Positions 7,284-15,951 of a stretch of DNA of 27,639 nucleotides are shown here, in pieces; within the stretch, counting starts at the first letter, position 1, and each line of letters opens with the position of its first letter. This DNA comes from Laceyella putida. GTDB lineage: Bacteria; Bacillota; Bacilli; Thermoactinomycetales; Thermoactinomycetaceae. The notes under the pieces were generated by a model. It had not been told where the DNA came from, did no database searches, and saw only the letters and a program-made list of their open reading frames with translations. The DNA is taken from NCBI RefSeq assembly GCF_042665195.1, contig NZ_JBHTBW010000072.1, positions 1 through 27,639 of the forward strand, given 5' to 3'. Both the position numbers and the translations under genes were made by a program.

Positions 7284-7763
7284 ATGGAAAATGAACAACT
7301 TTCCTTGGAGATCGAATCAAAGGATCAATCTGATGAAACGTTTATTGTGCTCAGTCTGAAGGAGATATACTTTGGACAAATGCTTGATGGTTACAAAAGG
7401 TACGAATATCGGCGTAAATTCGTTAACCGACCAGTGACCGCCTTCATTTATTTGGTTAGTCCGGTGAAATCCATTACTGGTATCGTTAAGTTGGGAAAAC
7501 CCATTATCGGGTCCGTTCATGAGATTGCGCAGATTTGTGAAAATGAAGAACCGGGGACAGGTGCATATGAAGCAACATTAAAGTATCTTGAAGGACTTGA
7601 AAAAGGATATGCAATACCGGTTCTATCTGTCGAGAAGATTGATCCAGTTTCATTAAATGAGCTTCGGGATCGGTTTAAATTTGTAGCACCCCAGTCTTAC
7701 ATGATTATCAACAACAAACCAGAGTTACTTACATTTCTACAATCGAGGCGAAAAAATGGTTGA
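7284..7763 (+). CDS. ASCH-domain protein
   Basis: A 159-aa protein. The N-terminal half reads FIVLSLKEIYFGQMLDGYKR followed by YEYRRKF, containing the G-x-K-x-x-E-x-R signature of ASCH (PUA-like, RNA- or nucleotide-binding) domains at about residues 37-44. Strands such as AFIYLVSPVKSITGIVKLG complete the barrel. ASCH proteins bind RNA or act as small amidohydrolases; which applies here is unknown. ATG 7284 follows AAGGGAGATTCAT, 11 bases after the synthetase-like gene, and the stop overlaps the next ATG (7756). A role with the synthetase-like enzyme, for instance handling a tRNA or aminoacyl product, is inference. Confidence 0.75.
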   Translation: MENEQLSLEIESKDQSDETFIVLSLKEIYFGQMLDGYKRYEYRRKFVNRPVTAFIYLVSPVKSITGIVKLGKPIIGSVHEIAQICENEEPGTGAYEATLKYLEGLEKGYAIPVLSVEKIDPVSLNELRDRFKFVAPQSYMIINNKPELLTFLQSRRKNG

Positions 7764-8869
7764 ACGTATTTCACTAAACCAATTAAGAAGCTATTTTCTC
7801 AAAAAGCATCACTTAGCCCCTCATGCAAAAGCAGCGTGTGTCCAGCAGGCGTTATCGAGCCTTGTTGGGCTGCACACTGCTCGCATCTCTACTCCTTTTG
7901 TTTCACTACATACAAGGGTCGAGGGGTTTCAATCTATTGATTTACAAAAACAAATGAGATCATCTTTAATAAAACTTCGTTGTATGAGAAAAACATTGCA
8001 TATCGTACCTATTAAAGTGGCTCCCATCGTGCATCAAGCAACATTGAAACAGCGCCTTCCCGTTTGCACAAGGTCTTTTAAGAAGTTAGGAGTCAATGAG
8101 CGTGATATTAACCTATGTAAAGAATATCTTATCGACCTAGTAAGGTCGAAACCATCTTCGTCAGAGGAATTGATACAAAGCATGCTTGAACAACGGTTTT
8201 TTGAACGGATAAAAAAGCAGTTATCAAATCCAATCTATTTTCTGAGGAGAATGATTAAACTCTGCTGGGAAGAAGGGACTTTCTGCTACATAAACGAAAG
8301 TGGTCATTGGACAAGGGAATCTCGAATCTATGGTTATACACCAGGTATATATCCGGAATTAAATTTGAATTCGGTAGGGAAAGAGGCGGCTGAAGCGAGG
8401 CTAATTGATTTTTATATTAAGCACTATGGACCAGTCTCATTTAAGGATATATGTTGGTGGACGGGTTTGGATGTTCGGGTTGTTCAAAAACACCTTTCTT
8501 CCAAAGGATATCAAATCGTTTTAATCGACTCATTCAATACTGAACTTTACACCTCCGCGGAAAAATAAAGAAGAACTGATTTTAACTCAACCACTTGAAT
8601 CCCCAATTATTTCGATTTGTGCTTATGAGGATCCTACACTAAAAGGATATTTTGAGTCACGATGGCGTTATGCTGACTCAAAAGCTGATGAAATCTTTTT
8701 GAAAAATGGAGAAATTTCTTCCTGTATTCTTTTAAATGGTCGAGTTATTGGAAAGTGGTTATGGAACAAAAAAAACAGTCGAGTTGAATACAAGATGTTT
8801 GAACGAATTGAAAGCCGTTTGAGAGCTAAGATTGATGAACAGCTTATGATGTTAAGCCCCGGTCTATAG
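7756..8869 (+). pseudogene. YcaQ/AlkZ-like winged-helix protein (HTH_42), frameshifted
   Basis: The first frame (7756-8568, 270 aa) begins VERISLNQLRSYFLKKHHLA and carries the family's N-terminal block (ALSSLVGLHTARISTPFVSL, then HTRV). Its C-terminus is lost at TAA 8566. The +1 frame continues with KEELILTQPLESPIISICAY, LKGYFESRWRYADSKADEIF, CILLNGRVIGKWLW and RIESRLRAKIDEQL to TAG 8867-8869, the usual end of this family, so the complete protein would be about 370 residues. The shift lies near 8530-8565. YcaQ and AlkZ unhook DNA crosslinks and AlkZ protects the azinomycin producer. The catalytic Gln-x-Gln/Asp that normally follows GL reads His-Thr-Ala here, so glycosylase activity is doubtful even if the frame is intact. 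Confidence 0.65.
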
Positions 8870-8894
8870 GGGTTGGAAAAATCTTAAGTGGATC

Positions 8895-9773
8895 TTGGAA
8901 ACCAGTGTTGGAAAACTGTTTGCAAAACAATATTCACCTATGCGCTATTCATCGGAGCGGCTGCCTTTAATTGAATTTTCTTTGGGTATTCAAGATCAAC
9001 TTAATACAAAAGGAATCCCCTGTCCAAAGCCTTATCAATGGAAAGGTCAATTTGTTTTACAAACTGATCAAGGGATTAATTATATGTTAATGGAGCATAG
9101 TGAGGGTGTTTTAGTGAAGCCTGGAGAGGTAAACAGAGAACAAATTTATGACTTGGGAAGAGTTATTGGATATATGCACTTCCTTTTAAAAGAGATACCC
9201 GTTACAGAAACATCCTGGTCGATGGATAAACAGAAAATATTGGATAGCTGGAAAGAACAATGGAAGAGAGCGCAAAAATTACAACCGTCAAGCCGTGTTA
9301 TTCGGGCATTAGAAAATCAACGAAAGATTGTAGACCAGCTACAATTAGATTATTTTCAAACATGTCGTCCTCATTGGATTCATTGGGATTTGTGGGTTGA
9401 TAATTTATTGTTTTCGCCTACAAAATGTTTGGCCATTTTGGATTTTGATCGTGTAAAAGTAGGTTTTTATGAATTGGACATTGCTCGTACTTTATTGTCT
9501 TGTACTTTTGATTCTTATTCGTCGCAATTGAACTTAGAAACGGTTGCTTCTTTTGTATCTGGTTATATTGAGCATCTCCCATTATCGAAAGCGGATTTAA
9601 TTCGTTCTTTAAGGCTATTGTGGTGTTATGAATCTCCTAAATGGTGTTGGGCTGATGTTGAGGAGTGGAATCATGAATCAGTTCGTTTTTTTGAAGAGAT
9701 ATTGTGGGTAAGTGATCATTGGAATGAGCTAGAGGAAATAATGGATTTAGTGGATACGAGGGTGACGGATTAG
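8895..9773 (+). CDS. Aminoglycoside-phosphotransferase-fold kinase, N-terminus uncertain
   Basis: A 292-aa protein when started at TTG 8895. It has the kinase Brenner motif HWDLWVDN (H-x-D-x4-N, about residues 163-170), the metal-binding DFD (LAILDFDRVKVG, about 182-190) and the ATP lysine in LFAKQYSPMRYS (about residue 11). The family normally has 20 or more residues before that lysine strand. The same frame is open upstream to about 8855 and encodes a matching piece (YRGWKNLKWILE), but no start codon is there, so the 5' end is either lost or displaced by a frameshift against the previous gene. APH-fold kinases phosphorylate antibiotics, choline, homoserine and other small molecules. In this operon it could be a resistance kinase or a tailoring enzyme. 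Confidence 0.7.
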   Translation: METSVGKLFAKQYSPMRYSSERLPLIEFSLGIQDQLNTKGIPCPKPYQWKGQFVLQTDQGINYMLMEHSEGVLVKPGEVNREQIYDLGRVIGYMHFLLKEIPVTETSWSMDKQKILDSWKEQWKRAQKLQPSSRVIRALENQRKIVDQLQLDYFQTCRPHWIHWDLWVDNLLFSPTKCLAILDFDRVKVGFYELDIARTLLSCTFDSYSSQLNLETVASFVSGYIEHLPLSKADLIRSLRLLWCYESPKWCWADVEEWNHESVRFFEEILWVSDHWNELEEIMDLVDTRVTD

Positions 9774-9826
9774 AGCATGCTATAGTATGAAAAGAGGTCA
9801 ATGTTCAACATCAATGGAAGAGGTGA

Positions 9827-9851
9827 GGGGGAAGTCATATGATCTTCCCCC
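9827..9851. terminator. Hairpin between convergent genes
   Basis: Perfect stem GGGGGAAG ... CTTCCCCC around a TCATATGAT loop. It sits 10 bases past the stop of the minus-strand Gln-rich gene and about 50 bases past the plus-strand kinase. No strong T tail follows on either strand, so it is a weak terminator or an mRNA-end stabiliser. Confidence 0.45.
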
Positions 9852-9861
9852 TGATCATTTA

Positions 9862-10158
9862 TTAACTGAAACGATTTTGTTGGGCAGCATTGGCAGTAGC
9901 TTGGGCCTGTTGCATGGATTGTTGAGCCTGTTGAAGTTGTTGCTGTGCCTGCTGTAATTGCTGTTGTTGTGCCGCGTTGGCTTGAGTAGCTTGGCTTTGT
10001 ACTTGCTGTAACTGCTGTTGAGCTTGTTGCAATTGTTGTTGAGCTTGCTGTAACTGTTGTGGATTTGCACTTGTTTGTGCTTGTTGTACCGCTTGCTGTG
10101 CTTGCTGAGCAGCCTGAATTGCCTGCTGAATATGTTGCTGTTGGTTTTGTTGTGGCAT
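9862..10158 (-). CDS. Gln/Ala-rich repetitive coiled-coil protein
   Basis: A 98-aa protein that is nearly all Gln and Ala, built from short repeats such as QQLQQAQQQLQQAQ and QAQQAQQAVQQAQ, starting MPQQNQQQHIQQAIQ and ending AAQQNRFS. The start is secure: GAGGAGGTGCAATT precedes ATG. No signal peptide or membrane helix. The repeats predict a long amphipathic helix or oligomeric coiled coil. Family not recognised; a spore-coat or surface-associated structural role is a guess from composition. The DNA repeat is imperfect at the codon level (CAA/CAG mixed), so selection acts on the protein and this is not simply a microsatellite. Confidence 0.7.
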   Translation of the reverse strand: MPQQNQQQHIQQAIQAAQQAQQAVQQAQTSANPQQLQQAQQQLQQAQQQLQQVQSQATQANAAQQQQLQQAQQQLQQAQQSMQQAQATANAAQQNRFS

Positions 10159-10375
10159 AATTGCACCTCCTCAGTTTTAGATATTGGTACTTGACCGAGT
10201 ATTTGAGCAAGAAGTCAGGATTATGTACTTCCTAAATGCCAATACCTATATGCAAACGCACTTACTATACTCTCCGTGGGCGGAGGAACGTCAAATACCA
10301 CGAAAAGAGGACTCGACGACATAATGTATTTCCAACTGCATGACCGAATTCCCCTTTTTTGTTTATGTTTTTTAT
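10159..10375. other. Gap between Gln-rich gene and kdpD
   Basis: 217 bp holding the ribosome binding site and presumably the promoter of the minus-strand Gln-rich gene. No hairpin with a U-tract follows kdpD on the minus strand, so kdp transcription may read through into this gene. No RNA gene seen. Confidence 0.4.
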
Positions 10376-11521
10376 TTATCTATCTGAAACAATATGCACA
10401 TCTACATATTGAAGTTGTTGCATGATGACATTGACAATCGAGCCTTTCCAAATCTCTTCCCAACGGGTCCGGGCAGACATGCCCATGATGATTTGCGTAA
10501 TTTTATACTGACGGCATACATCTACAATCTCTTGCGCCACTTTTCTGGATTTGGCCTCTTTCACTATAAATTCAGCTTTGAACTGTTCGGCAAGTCTTCT
10601 CCATTCTTCAATGGCTTTGGGATCATGCTCTTGTTTTGGTTGAATATGAAGGATGTAAAGAGCGGCGTTTAAACGGTTGGCCATACGGCTCCCTTTTCGA
10701 ATCAGCTTTTCAGCGTTGGGCCGATAGTTAACGCAAACGAGAATTTTCTCGTGAACCCCGGTGGGCTCTTCAATTCCGCTTTCAGCACGCTCTTTTTCCA
10801 AACGCAAATCGATGTCATCGGCTACTTCTCGAAGCGCCAGCTCACGTAAAGCAACCAAATTCCCACGCCGAAAAAAATGGTTGAGAGCCTGTTGGATTTT
10901 TTCCTTACTGTATACTTTTCCTTCTTTGATTCGCTCTCGAAGCGTTTCAGGAGTGACGTCGACCACTTCTACCTCGTCTGCTTGGCTGAGCATAAAGTCG
11001 GGAACTCGCTCATTGACTTGAACTCCTGTAATTTGTTGAACAATATCCCGCAAACTTTCTAAATGTTGAATGTTGACAGCAGACCACACATGAATGCCGG
11101 CATCTAAGATTTCCAGTACATCCTGATACCTTTTCTTATTCTTCGAACCGGGAACGTTCGTATGGGCCAGTTCATCTACGATCACAACGTCCGGATTGCG
11201 CTTGATGATGGCATCAAGATCCATTTCCCATAGCTCTTTGCCTTTGTAGATGATCTTTTTCTTCGGAATGATTTCCAGATTCTTAATTTCCGCTTCTGTA
11301 GTCGCGCGTCCATGGGTCTCGACAAGGCCGATAACAATGTCTGTTCCTTTTTCCTTCAATTCATGGGCGTCTCTTAACATATGAAAAGTTTTACCAACAC
11401 CGGGAGCCGCCCCAATATAAATTTTGAGGCGGCCCTTTTTCATTTTCTCGATCTTCGCTAAAATTTCTTCCGGACTTAGTCGTTTATATGTTTTACCGTT
11501 ACTGTTTTCCATTCTATTCAC
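10376..11521 (-). CDS. kdpD: KdpD N-terminal sensor protein lacking the histidine kinase
   Basis: A 381-aa protein equal to the cytoplasmic N-terminal part of KdpD. Walker A GAAPGVGKT is at residues 37-45, Walker B VVIVDELAHTN about 112-122, and a universal-stress-protein domain (HEKILVCVNYRPNAEK onward) occupies about 250-381. The four membrane helices and the kinase domain of full KdpD are absent, as in several Bacilli, and no kdpE lies in this window. In Staphylococcus aureus the KdpD USP domain binds c-di-AMP; whether this one does cannot be read here. The GTG start at 11521 overlaps the kdpC stop; ATG 11512 is an alternative. It is the last gene of the kdp operon. Confidence 0.9.
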   Translation of the reverse strand: MNRMENSNGKTYKRLSPEEILAKIEKMKKGRLKIYIGAAPGVGKTFHMLRDAHELKEKGTDIVIGLVETHGRATTEAEIKNLEIIPKKKIIYKGKELWEMDLDAIIKRNPDVVIVDELAHTNVPGSKNKKRYQDVLEILDAGIHVWSAVNIQHLESLRDIVQQITGVQVNERVPDFMLSQADEVEVVDVTPETLRERIKEGKVYSKEKIQQALNHFFRRGNLVALRELALREVADDIDLRLEKERAESGIEEPTGVHEKILVCVNYRPNAEKLIRKGSRMANRLNAALYILHIQPKQEHDPKAIEEWRRLAEQFKAEFIVKEAKSRKVAQEIVDVCRQYKITQIIMGMSARTRWEEIWKGSIVNVIMQQLQYVDVHIVSDR

Positions 11522-12084
11522 GCCTTGGCTTGAATCAGCTTTTGCAGATCCATGTTTAATTTTAATACATTGACTCGGGGCTCTCCGAAGATACCCAGTG
11601 CCCTTCCCTCAATATGCTTATTCACCAGTTGTTCCAGTTCCTGTTCGGATAAACCAGTCGCTTTGGCCACGGCTGGAATTTGGAAGCTGGCTGCGGCAGG
11701 ACTAATATGCGGATCAAGTCCTGAACCAGAGTTCGTAATCAAGTCCAACGGGATATCATCCACTGATTTCCCCGGATGTTGTTTTAACCACTCTTTTGCC
11801 GCTTGTTCTGTGCGTTTGATCATCTCATTGTTTGAAGGGGCGTAGTTGGGCGTCCCAGAAGCGGCCGCATCATAGTTGATGGAAGAAATGCGACCGTGGA
11901 AATAACGGGGACTGGTAAAGGATTGCCCGATCAGTTCCGAACCGATTGCTTGGTTTTTCTCATTGTACACCACACTGCCATTGGCCTGATGGGGGAATAG
12001 CACTTGGGAGATACCCGTCATCACGAGCGGGTATCCCAAGCCAAAGATGGTGATCATGACAATCGCTAAACGAATGGCATTCAT
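11518..12084 (-). CDS. kdpC: K+-transporting ATPase subunit C
   Basis: A 188-aa subunit with one N-terminal transmembrane helix (AIRLAIVMITIFGLGYPLVM) and the family core: SELIGQSFTSPRYFHGRIS, NYAPSNNEMIKRT, then DLITNSGSGLDPHISPAAA at about 127-145. KdpC is the single-pass subunit that joins the KdpA channel to the KdpB pump. ATG 12084 has GAGGAGGAACCAACCC in front; an in-frame upstream ATG at 12126 sits inside kdpB and has no site. It lies between kdpB and kdpD with short overlaps. Confidence 0.95.
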   Translation of the reverse strand: MNAIRLAIVMITIFGLGYPLVMTGISQVLFPHQANGSVVYNEKNQAIGSELIGQSFTSPRYFHGRISSINYDAAASGTPNYAPSNNEMIKRTEQAAKEWLKQHPGKSVDDIPLDLITNSGSGLDPHISPAAASFQIPAVAKATGLSEQELEQLVNKHIEGRALGIFGEPRVNVLKLNMDLQKLIQAKA

Positions 12085-12106
12085 GGGTTGGTTCCTCCTC
12101 TGAATT

Positions 12107-14143
12107 TTATACAAATAAGCCGACAAACAGGTCGATCAACTTGATCCCAATAAATGGCGCGATCACACCACCCAAGCCGTAAATGAGCAAGTTGCGGCGA
12201 AGCAATTGGACGGCCGGCATCGGCTTGTAAGCAATCCCCTTCATCGCGAGCGGGATCAACAGGGGGATAATGATGGCGTTAAAGATCAAAGCAGATAAAA
12301 TTGCGCTCGTTGGCGAATCCAACCGCATGAAGTTGAGGGCTTCCATCTGCGGGATGGCCACGGTAAACATGGCGGGCAAGATCGCGAAGTATTTGGCAAT
12401 ATCGTTGGCGATGCTGAAAGTGGTCAGAGCTCCACGCGTCATCAGTAGCTGCTTCCCGATGGAGACGACCTCAATGATCTTAGTTGGATCGGAATCGAGG
12501 TCGACCATGTTGGCCGCTTCCTTGGCGGCGACGGTTCCGCTATTCATCGCCAATCCCACATCCGCTTGCGCCAGGGCGGGCGCATCGTTCGTGCCATCGC
12601 CCGTCATGGCGACCAATTTCCCTTGCGCCTGTTCTTCGCGGATCACCCGGATTTTATCTTCCGGCTTCGACTCGGCGATAAAGTCGTCCACACCCGCTTC
12701 TTTGGCGATGGTGGCGGCGGTTAACGGGTTGTCCCCCGTGCACATGATCGTTTTGATCCCCATTTTGCGCAGTTCATCAAATCTTTCTCTCATGCCCGGT
12801 TTGACCGTGTCTTTTAAGTAAATGATGCCGATGATCTCATTTCCCACCGATACGGCAAGTGGCGTCCCGCCCTGTCCGGCAATGTTTTCGCTTTTCTCCT
12901 TCAGATCAGCCGGCACTTGTCCTCCCAACTTTTGAACGAATTGCTGAATCGCATCCACGGCCCCTTTGCGGTAAGAGATGCCATTCACATCCATTCCGCT
13001 CATCCGCGTTTCGGCTGCAAAGGGGATGAATTCCGAAGACTCATACGGTCCGGGATCTACCGTAAAACCTTGGTTTTTGGCCAATTCCAAAACGGAACGA
13101 CCTTCCGGTGTTTCGTCTTTAAGGGACGAAAGAACAGCGGCTTCCCGCGCTTCTGCCTCCGTGTGGGAGCCGACCGGGATGAATTGTGCGGCCATCCGGT
13201 TCCCAAAGGTGATGGTGCCCGTCTTGTCCAAAATCATCGTATTGATGTCGCCTGCCGCTTCCACTGCTTTACCGGACATCGCCAACACATTAAACCGGGT
13301 GACGCGATCCATGCCGGCGATCCCGATAGCTGAAAGCAAGCCGCCAATGGTTGTAGGAATTAAGCAAACCAAGAGCGCGATGAGGGTGGCGATTTGCAGT
13401 TTCACCCCGACGTAACCGGCAATCGGCAACAGGGTGACGACCACCATTAAGAAAATCAAGGTCAATGTGATGAGCAAAGTATTCAAGGCCAGCTCATTCG
13501 GCGTTTTTTGGCGCGCAGCCCCTTCCACCAAGGAGATCATTTTATCCAAGAAAGATTCCCCCGGATCAGCGGTGATCTTTACCTTAATGGAATCGCTGAC
13601 GACTTTGGTTCCCCCCGTAACGGAGCTGAAATCGCCGCCCGCTTCCTTGATGACGGGTGCCGATTCACCCGTGATGGCCGATTCGTCGATAGAGGCCAAT
13701 CCTTCAATAATCTCACCGTCTCCAGGAACGAGATCGCCGGTTTCCACCAATACGATATCGCCTTTACGTAACTGAGTGGAGGAAACCTCTTCGATGGCGC
13801 CTTTATCGTTAAGCCGTTTGGCAACGGTATCCGCTTTGGTCTTTTTGAGCGAATCTGCTTGCGCTTTTCCTCTTCCCTCAGCAAGCGCTTCAGCAAAGTT
13901 GGCGAACAGAAGCGTAAACAATAAGATGACAAAAACCGTTACAGTGTAGCCCAGTTGATTTTGCACTCCAAAATAACTGGGCATCAAAATCATCAATAAC
14001 GTGATGAATGCGCCCACTTCCACCACGAACATGACGGGATTGCGCATCATGATCAGCGGATTTAATTTTTTAACACTGTCAATCAGGGCCTGTCTCACGA
14101 TCGGGCCTTGAAACAGCGATGGATTTTTCGCTTGTGTTTTCAT
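12107..14143 (-). CDS. kdpB: K+-transporting P-type ATPase subunit B
   Basis: A 678-aa catalytic subunit. Key motifs are all intact: SAITGESAPVIKEAGG (actuator TGES), MILDKTGTITFGN (phosphorylated Asp, about residue 306), KPEDKIRVIREEQAQGK and MTGDGTNDAPALAQADVG (hinge, about 513-530). Length is normal for KdpB. The start MKTQAKNPSLFQGPIV follows GGAAGAGAATAGAGG. Base composition is higher in GC than the flanking accessory genes, and no frameshift is present. Confidence 0.97.
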   Translation of the reverse strand: MKTQAKNPSLFQGPIVRQALIDSVKKLNPLIMMRNPVMFVVEVGAFITLLMILMPSYFGVQNQLGYTVTVFVILLFTLLFANFAEALAEGRGKAQADSLKKTKADTVAKRLNDKGAIEEVSSTQLRKGDIVLVETGDLVPGDGEIIEGLASIDESAITGESAPVIKEAGGDFSSVTGGTKVVSDSIKVKITADPGESFLDKMISLVEGAARQKTPNELALNTLLITLTLIFLMVVVTLLPIAGYVGVKLQIATLIALLVCLIPTTIGGLLSAIGIAGMDRVTRFNVLAMSGKAVEAAGDINTMILDKTGTITFGNRMAAQFIPVGSHTEAEAREAAVLSSLKDETPEGRSVLELAKNQGFTVDPGPYESSEFIPFAAETRMSGMDVNGISYRKGAVDAIQQFVQKLGGQVPADLKEKSENIAGQGGTPLAVSVGNEIIGIIYLKDTVKPGMRERFDELRKMGIKTIMCTGDNPLTAATIAKEAGVDDFIAESKPEDKIRVIREEQAQGKLVAMTGDGTNDAPALAQADVGLAMNSGTVAAKEAANMVDLDSDPTKIIEVVSIGKQLLMTRGALTTFSIANDIAKYFAILPAMFTVAIPQMEALNFMRLDSPTSAILSALIFNAIIIPLLIPLAMKGIAYKPMPAVQLLRRNLLIYGLGGVIAPFIGIKLIDLFVGLFV

Positions 14144-14161
14144 CCTCTATTCTCTTCCTTT

Positions 14162-15847
14162 CTAACGAATGGATAGGAATTCAGCGATCGGTCCCAAGAC
14201 GAGCACAGGGAAGAAAGTGAGTGCCCCGATGATGAGTACCGTGCCAAGCAAAATCGCCCCAAACGTGGTGTTGTCCGTGCGGAATGTCCCGATCGTCTCG
14301 GGCACCGGTTGTTTTTGCGTGAGCGAACCGGCGACAGCCAGCAGAGCGATGATGGAAATATACCGACCCAATAACATGACCAGTCCGGTTGAGATGTTCC
14401 AGAATGGCGTGTTGTCCCCCAACCCTTCAAACCCGGAGCCGTTGTTGGCCGCGGAGGAAGTGAACTCGTAAATCACTTGTGAGATGCCATGGAAGCCGGG
14501 ATTGCTGATCGCGTCCGTCCCCAAGGGAGTCATGAAAGCAATCGCCGATGGAACCAAGATAATGAGCGGATGGACCAACAAAGCGATCACGATCAATTTC
14601 ATTTCACGGGGTTCGATTTTGCGGCCCAAGAATTCAGGTGTCCGTCCGACCATCAAGCCTGCAAGGAAGACGGCTAAGATTGCATACATCAACATGTTGA
14701 CAAAGCCAACCCCTTCACCGCCAAACACGTTGTTCAGCATCATCAGCGACAAGGGAACCAACCCGCCAATCGGGGTGAGCGTATCGTGCATGTTGTTGAC
14801 TGTCCCGGTGGTGGCCGCTGTGGTTACAGTAGTAAATAAGCTGGACAGCGGAATGCCGAAGCGCACTTCTTTCCCTTCCATGCTTCCTTGTGCTGTGGAG
14901 AATCCTAGCTTATTCAGTGCGGGGTTTCCAGCCTGTTCCGCGCAATAAACCACTGCGAGCAATACAAGAAATATGGCCAGTATGGTTCCAAAAAGCACCC
15001 AACCCTGCTTGCGGTTTTTCACCATCCGTCCATAAGCGAAGGGGAGGGCGGCCGGGATGCACCACATGGATAAGATCTCCAAAACGGTGGAGAGCGCATT
15101 GGGATTTTCAAAGGGATGAGCTGAGTTTACCCCGAAGAACCCACCGCCATTGGTACCCAAGTGCTTAATCGATTCCAGCGAGGCAACGGGTCCCAAGGCG
15201 AGTGTTTGCGTTTTCCCTTCCAATGTCGTCACCGTTGTGCTGGAGTCCAATGTTTGCGGTACGCCCAAGGCGACGAGCAACAAGGTGACGATGATGGCCA
15301 GTGGGAGCAATACCCGAACATTGGCCCTGACATAATCCCGGTAAAAGTTACCAATGGTTTTTCCCTTGGTAGCTAGTGCGCGAATGATGGCCATGGCCAC
15401 CGCCAAACCCGTAGCGGCAGAGGTAAACATCATCATGGTGATGAAGATCATTTGGGATAAGATCGATAAGCCGGACTCGCCGCTGTAATGTTGCAAGTTG
15501 GTGTTGGTCATAAAGCTGACGACGGTGTTAAAAGATAACGTGGGTTCCATATTGTCAATTTTGCCTGGATTGAGAGGCAAGAACGTTTGCAACCGCAATA
15601 CAAGATAGGAGATGCCAAGCAAGGTCGCGTTGGCAAAAAGCAAGGTGAGGGCATACTTTTGCCAACCCGTTTCATCCACATTTTTTATCCCGCCTACGCG
15701 GTAGATGAAATTTTCAACTGGTGAAAAGAAGCGGTCCAACTTGGTTTTCTCTCTAGAAAAAGCGAGAAACAAATATTTCCCGAGCGGGATCGCAATCATG
15801 AATAACAAGAGAAGAACGATCAAAAACTGGAGAATGGCGTTTCCCAT
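14162..15847 (-). CDS. kdpA: K+-transporting ATPase subunit A (channel-like)
   Basis: A 561-aa membrane protein with about ten helices. The four pore-loop regions that select K+ are visible: FMTNTNLQHYSGESG (about 112-126), KHLGTNGGGFFGVNSAHPFE (about 230-250), NNVFGGEGVGF and SSAANNGSGFEGLGDN. The start MGNAILQFLIVLL follows ACCAGGAGGCTTTAGTCA. It couples to KdpB, which drives ion movement with ATP. Located between kdpF and kdpB in the usual order. Confidence 0.97.
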   Translation of the reverse strand: MGNAILQFLIVLLLLFMIAIPLGKYLFLAFSREKTKLDRFFSPVENFIYRVGGIKNVDETGWQKYALTLLFANATLLGISYLVLRLQTFLPLNPGKIDNMEPTLSFNTVVSFMTNTNLQHYSGESGLSILSQMIFITMMMFTSAATGLAVAMAIIRALATKGKTIGNFYRDYVRANVRVLLPLAIIVTLLLVALGVPQTLDSSTTVTTLEGKTQTLALGPVASLESIKHLGTNGGGFFGVNSAHPFENPNALSTVLEILSMWCIPAALPFAYGRMVKNRKQGWVLFGTILAIFLVLLAVVYCAEQAGNPALNKLGFSTAQGSMEGKEVRFGIPLSSLFTTVTTAATTGTVNNMHDTLTPIGGLVPLSLMMLNNVFGGEGVGFVNMLMYAILAVFLAGLMVGRTPEFLGRKIEPREMKLIVIALLVHPLIILVPSAIAFMTPLGTDAISNPGFHGISQVIYEFTSSAANNGSGFEGLGDNTPFWNISTGLVMLLGRYISIIALLAVAGSLTQKQPVPETIGTFRTDNTTFGAILLGTVLIIGALTFFPVLVLGPIAEFLSIR

Positions 15848-15870
15848 TGACTAAAGCCTCCTGGTTTTTA

Positions 15871-15951
15871 TTAGAATTTTTCTGGATTGATTAAGGCATA
15901 TACCAAATACACAAAGACGGCCAACGTCACCGCACCGATCAACCAAGCCAC
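15871..15951 (-). CDS. kdpF: KdpF, small stabilising subunit
   Basis: A 26-aa single-helix peptide, MAWLIGAVTLAVFVYLVYAL followed by INPEKF; the C-terminal NPEKF is the KdpF signature. The start is GTG, preceded by GGAAGGAGGGGGTGAACAATA. The GTG shares its G with the upstream stop codon TAG, so the two peptides are coupled. KdpF lies beside KdpA and stabilises the complex. Confidence 0.9.
   Translation of the reverse strand: MAWLIGAVTLAVFVYLVYALINPEKF

Noticed and set aside
9880..10150. Dense short DNA repeats suggesting a CRISPR array or microsatellite
   Set aside because: The repeats are codon-phased CAA/CAG/GCC in a single ORF with a good ribosome binding site; there are no spacers of constant length.
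12270..13775. Several long plus-strand frames opposite kdpB and kdpA
   Set aside because: They are antisense shadows of intact KdpB and KdpA, which have full motifs, normal length and binding sites.
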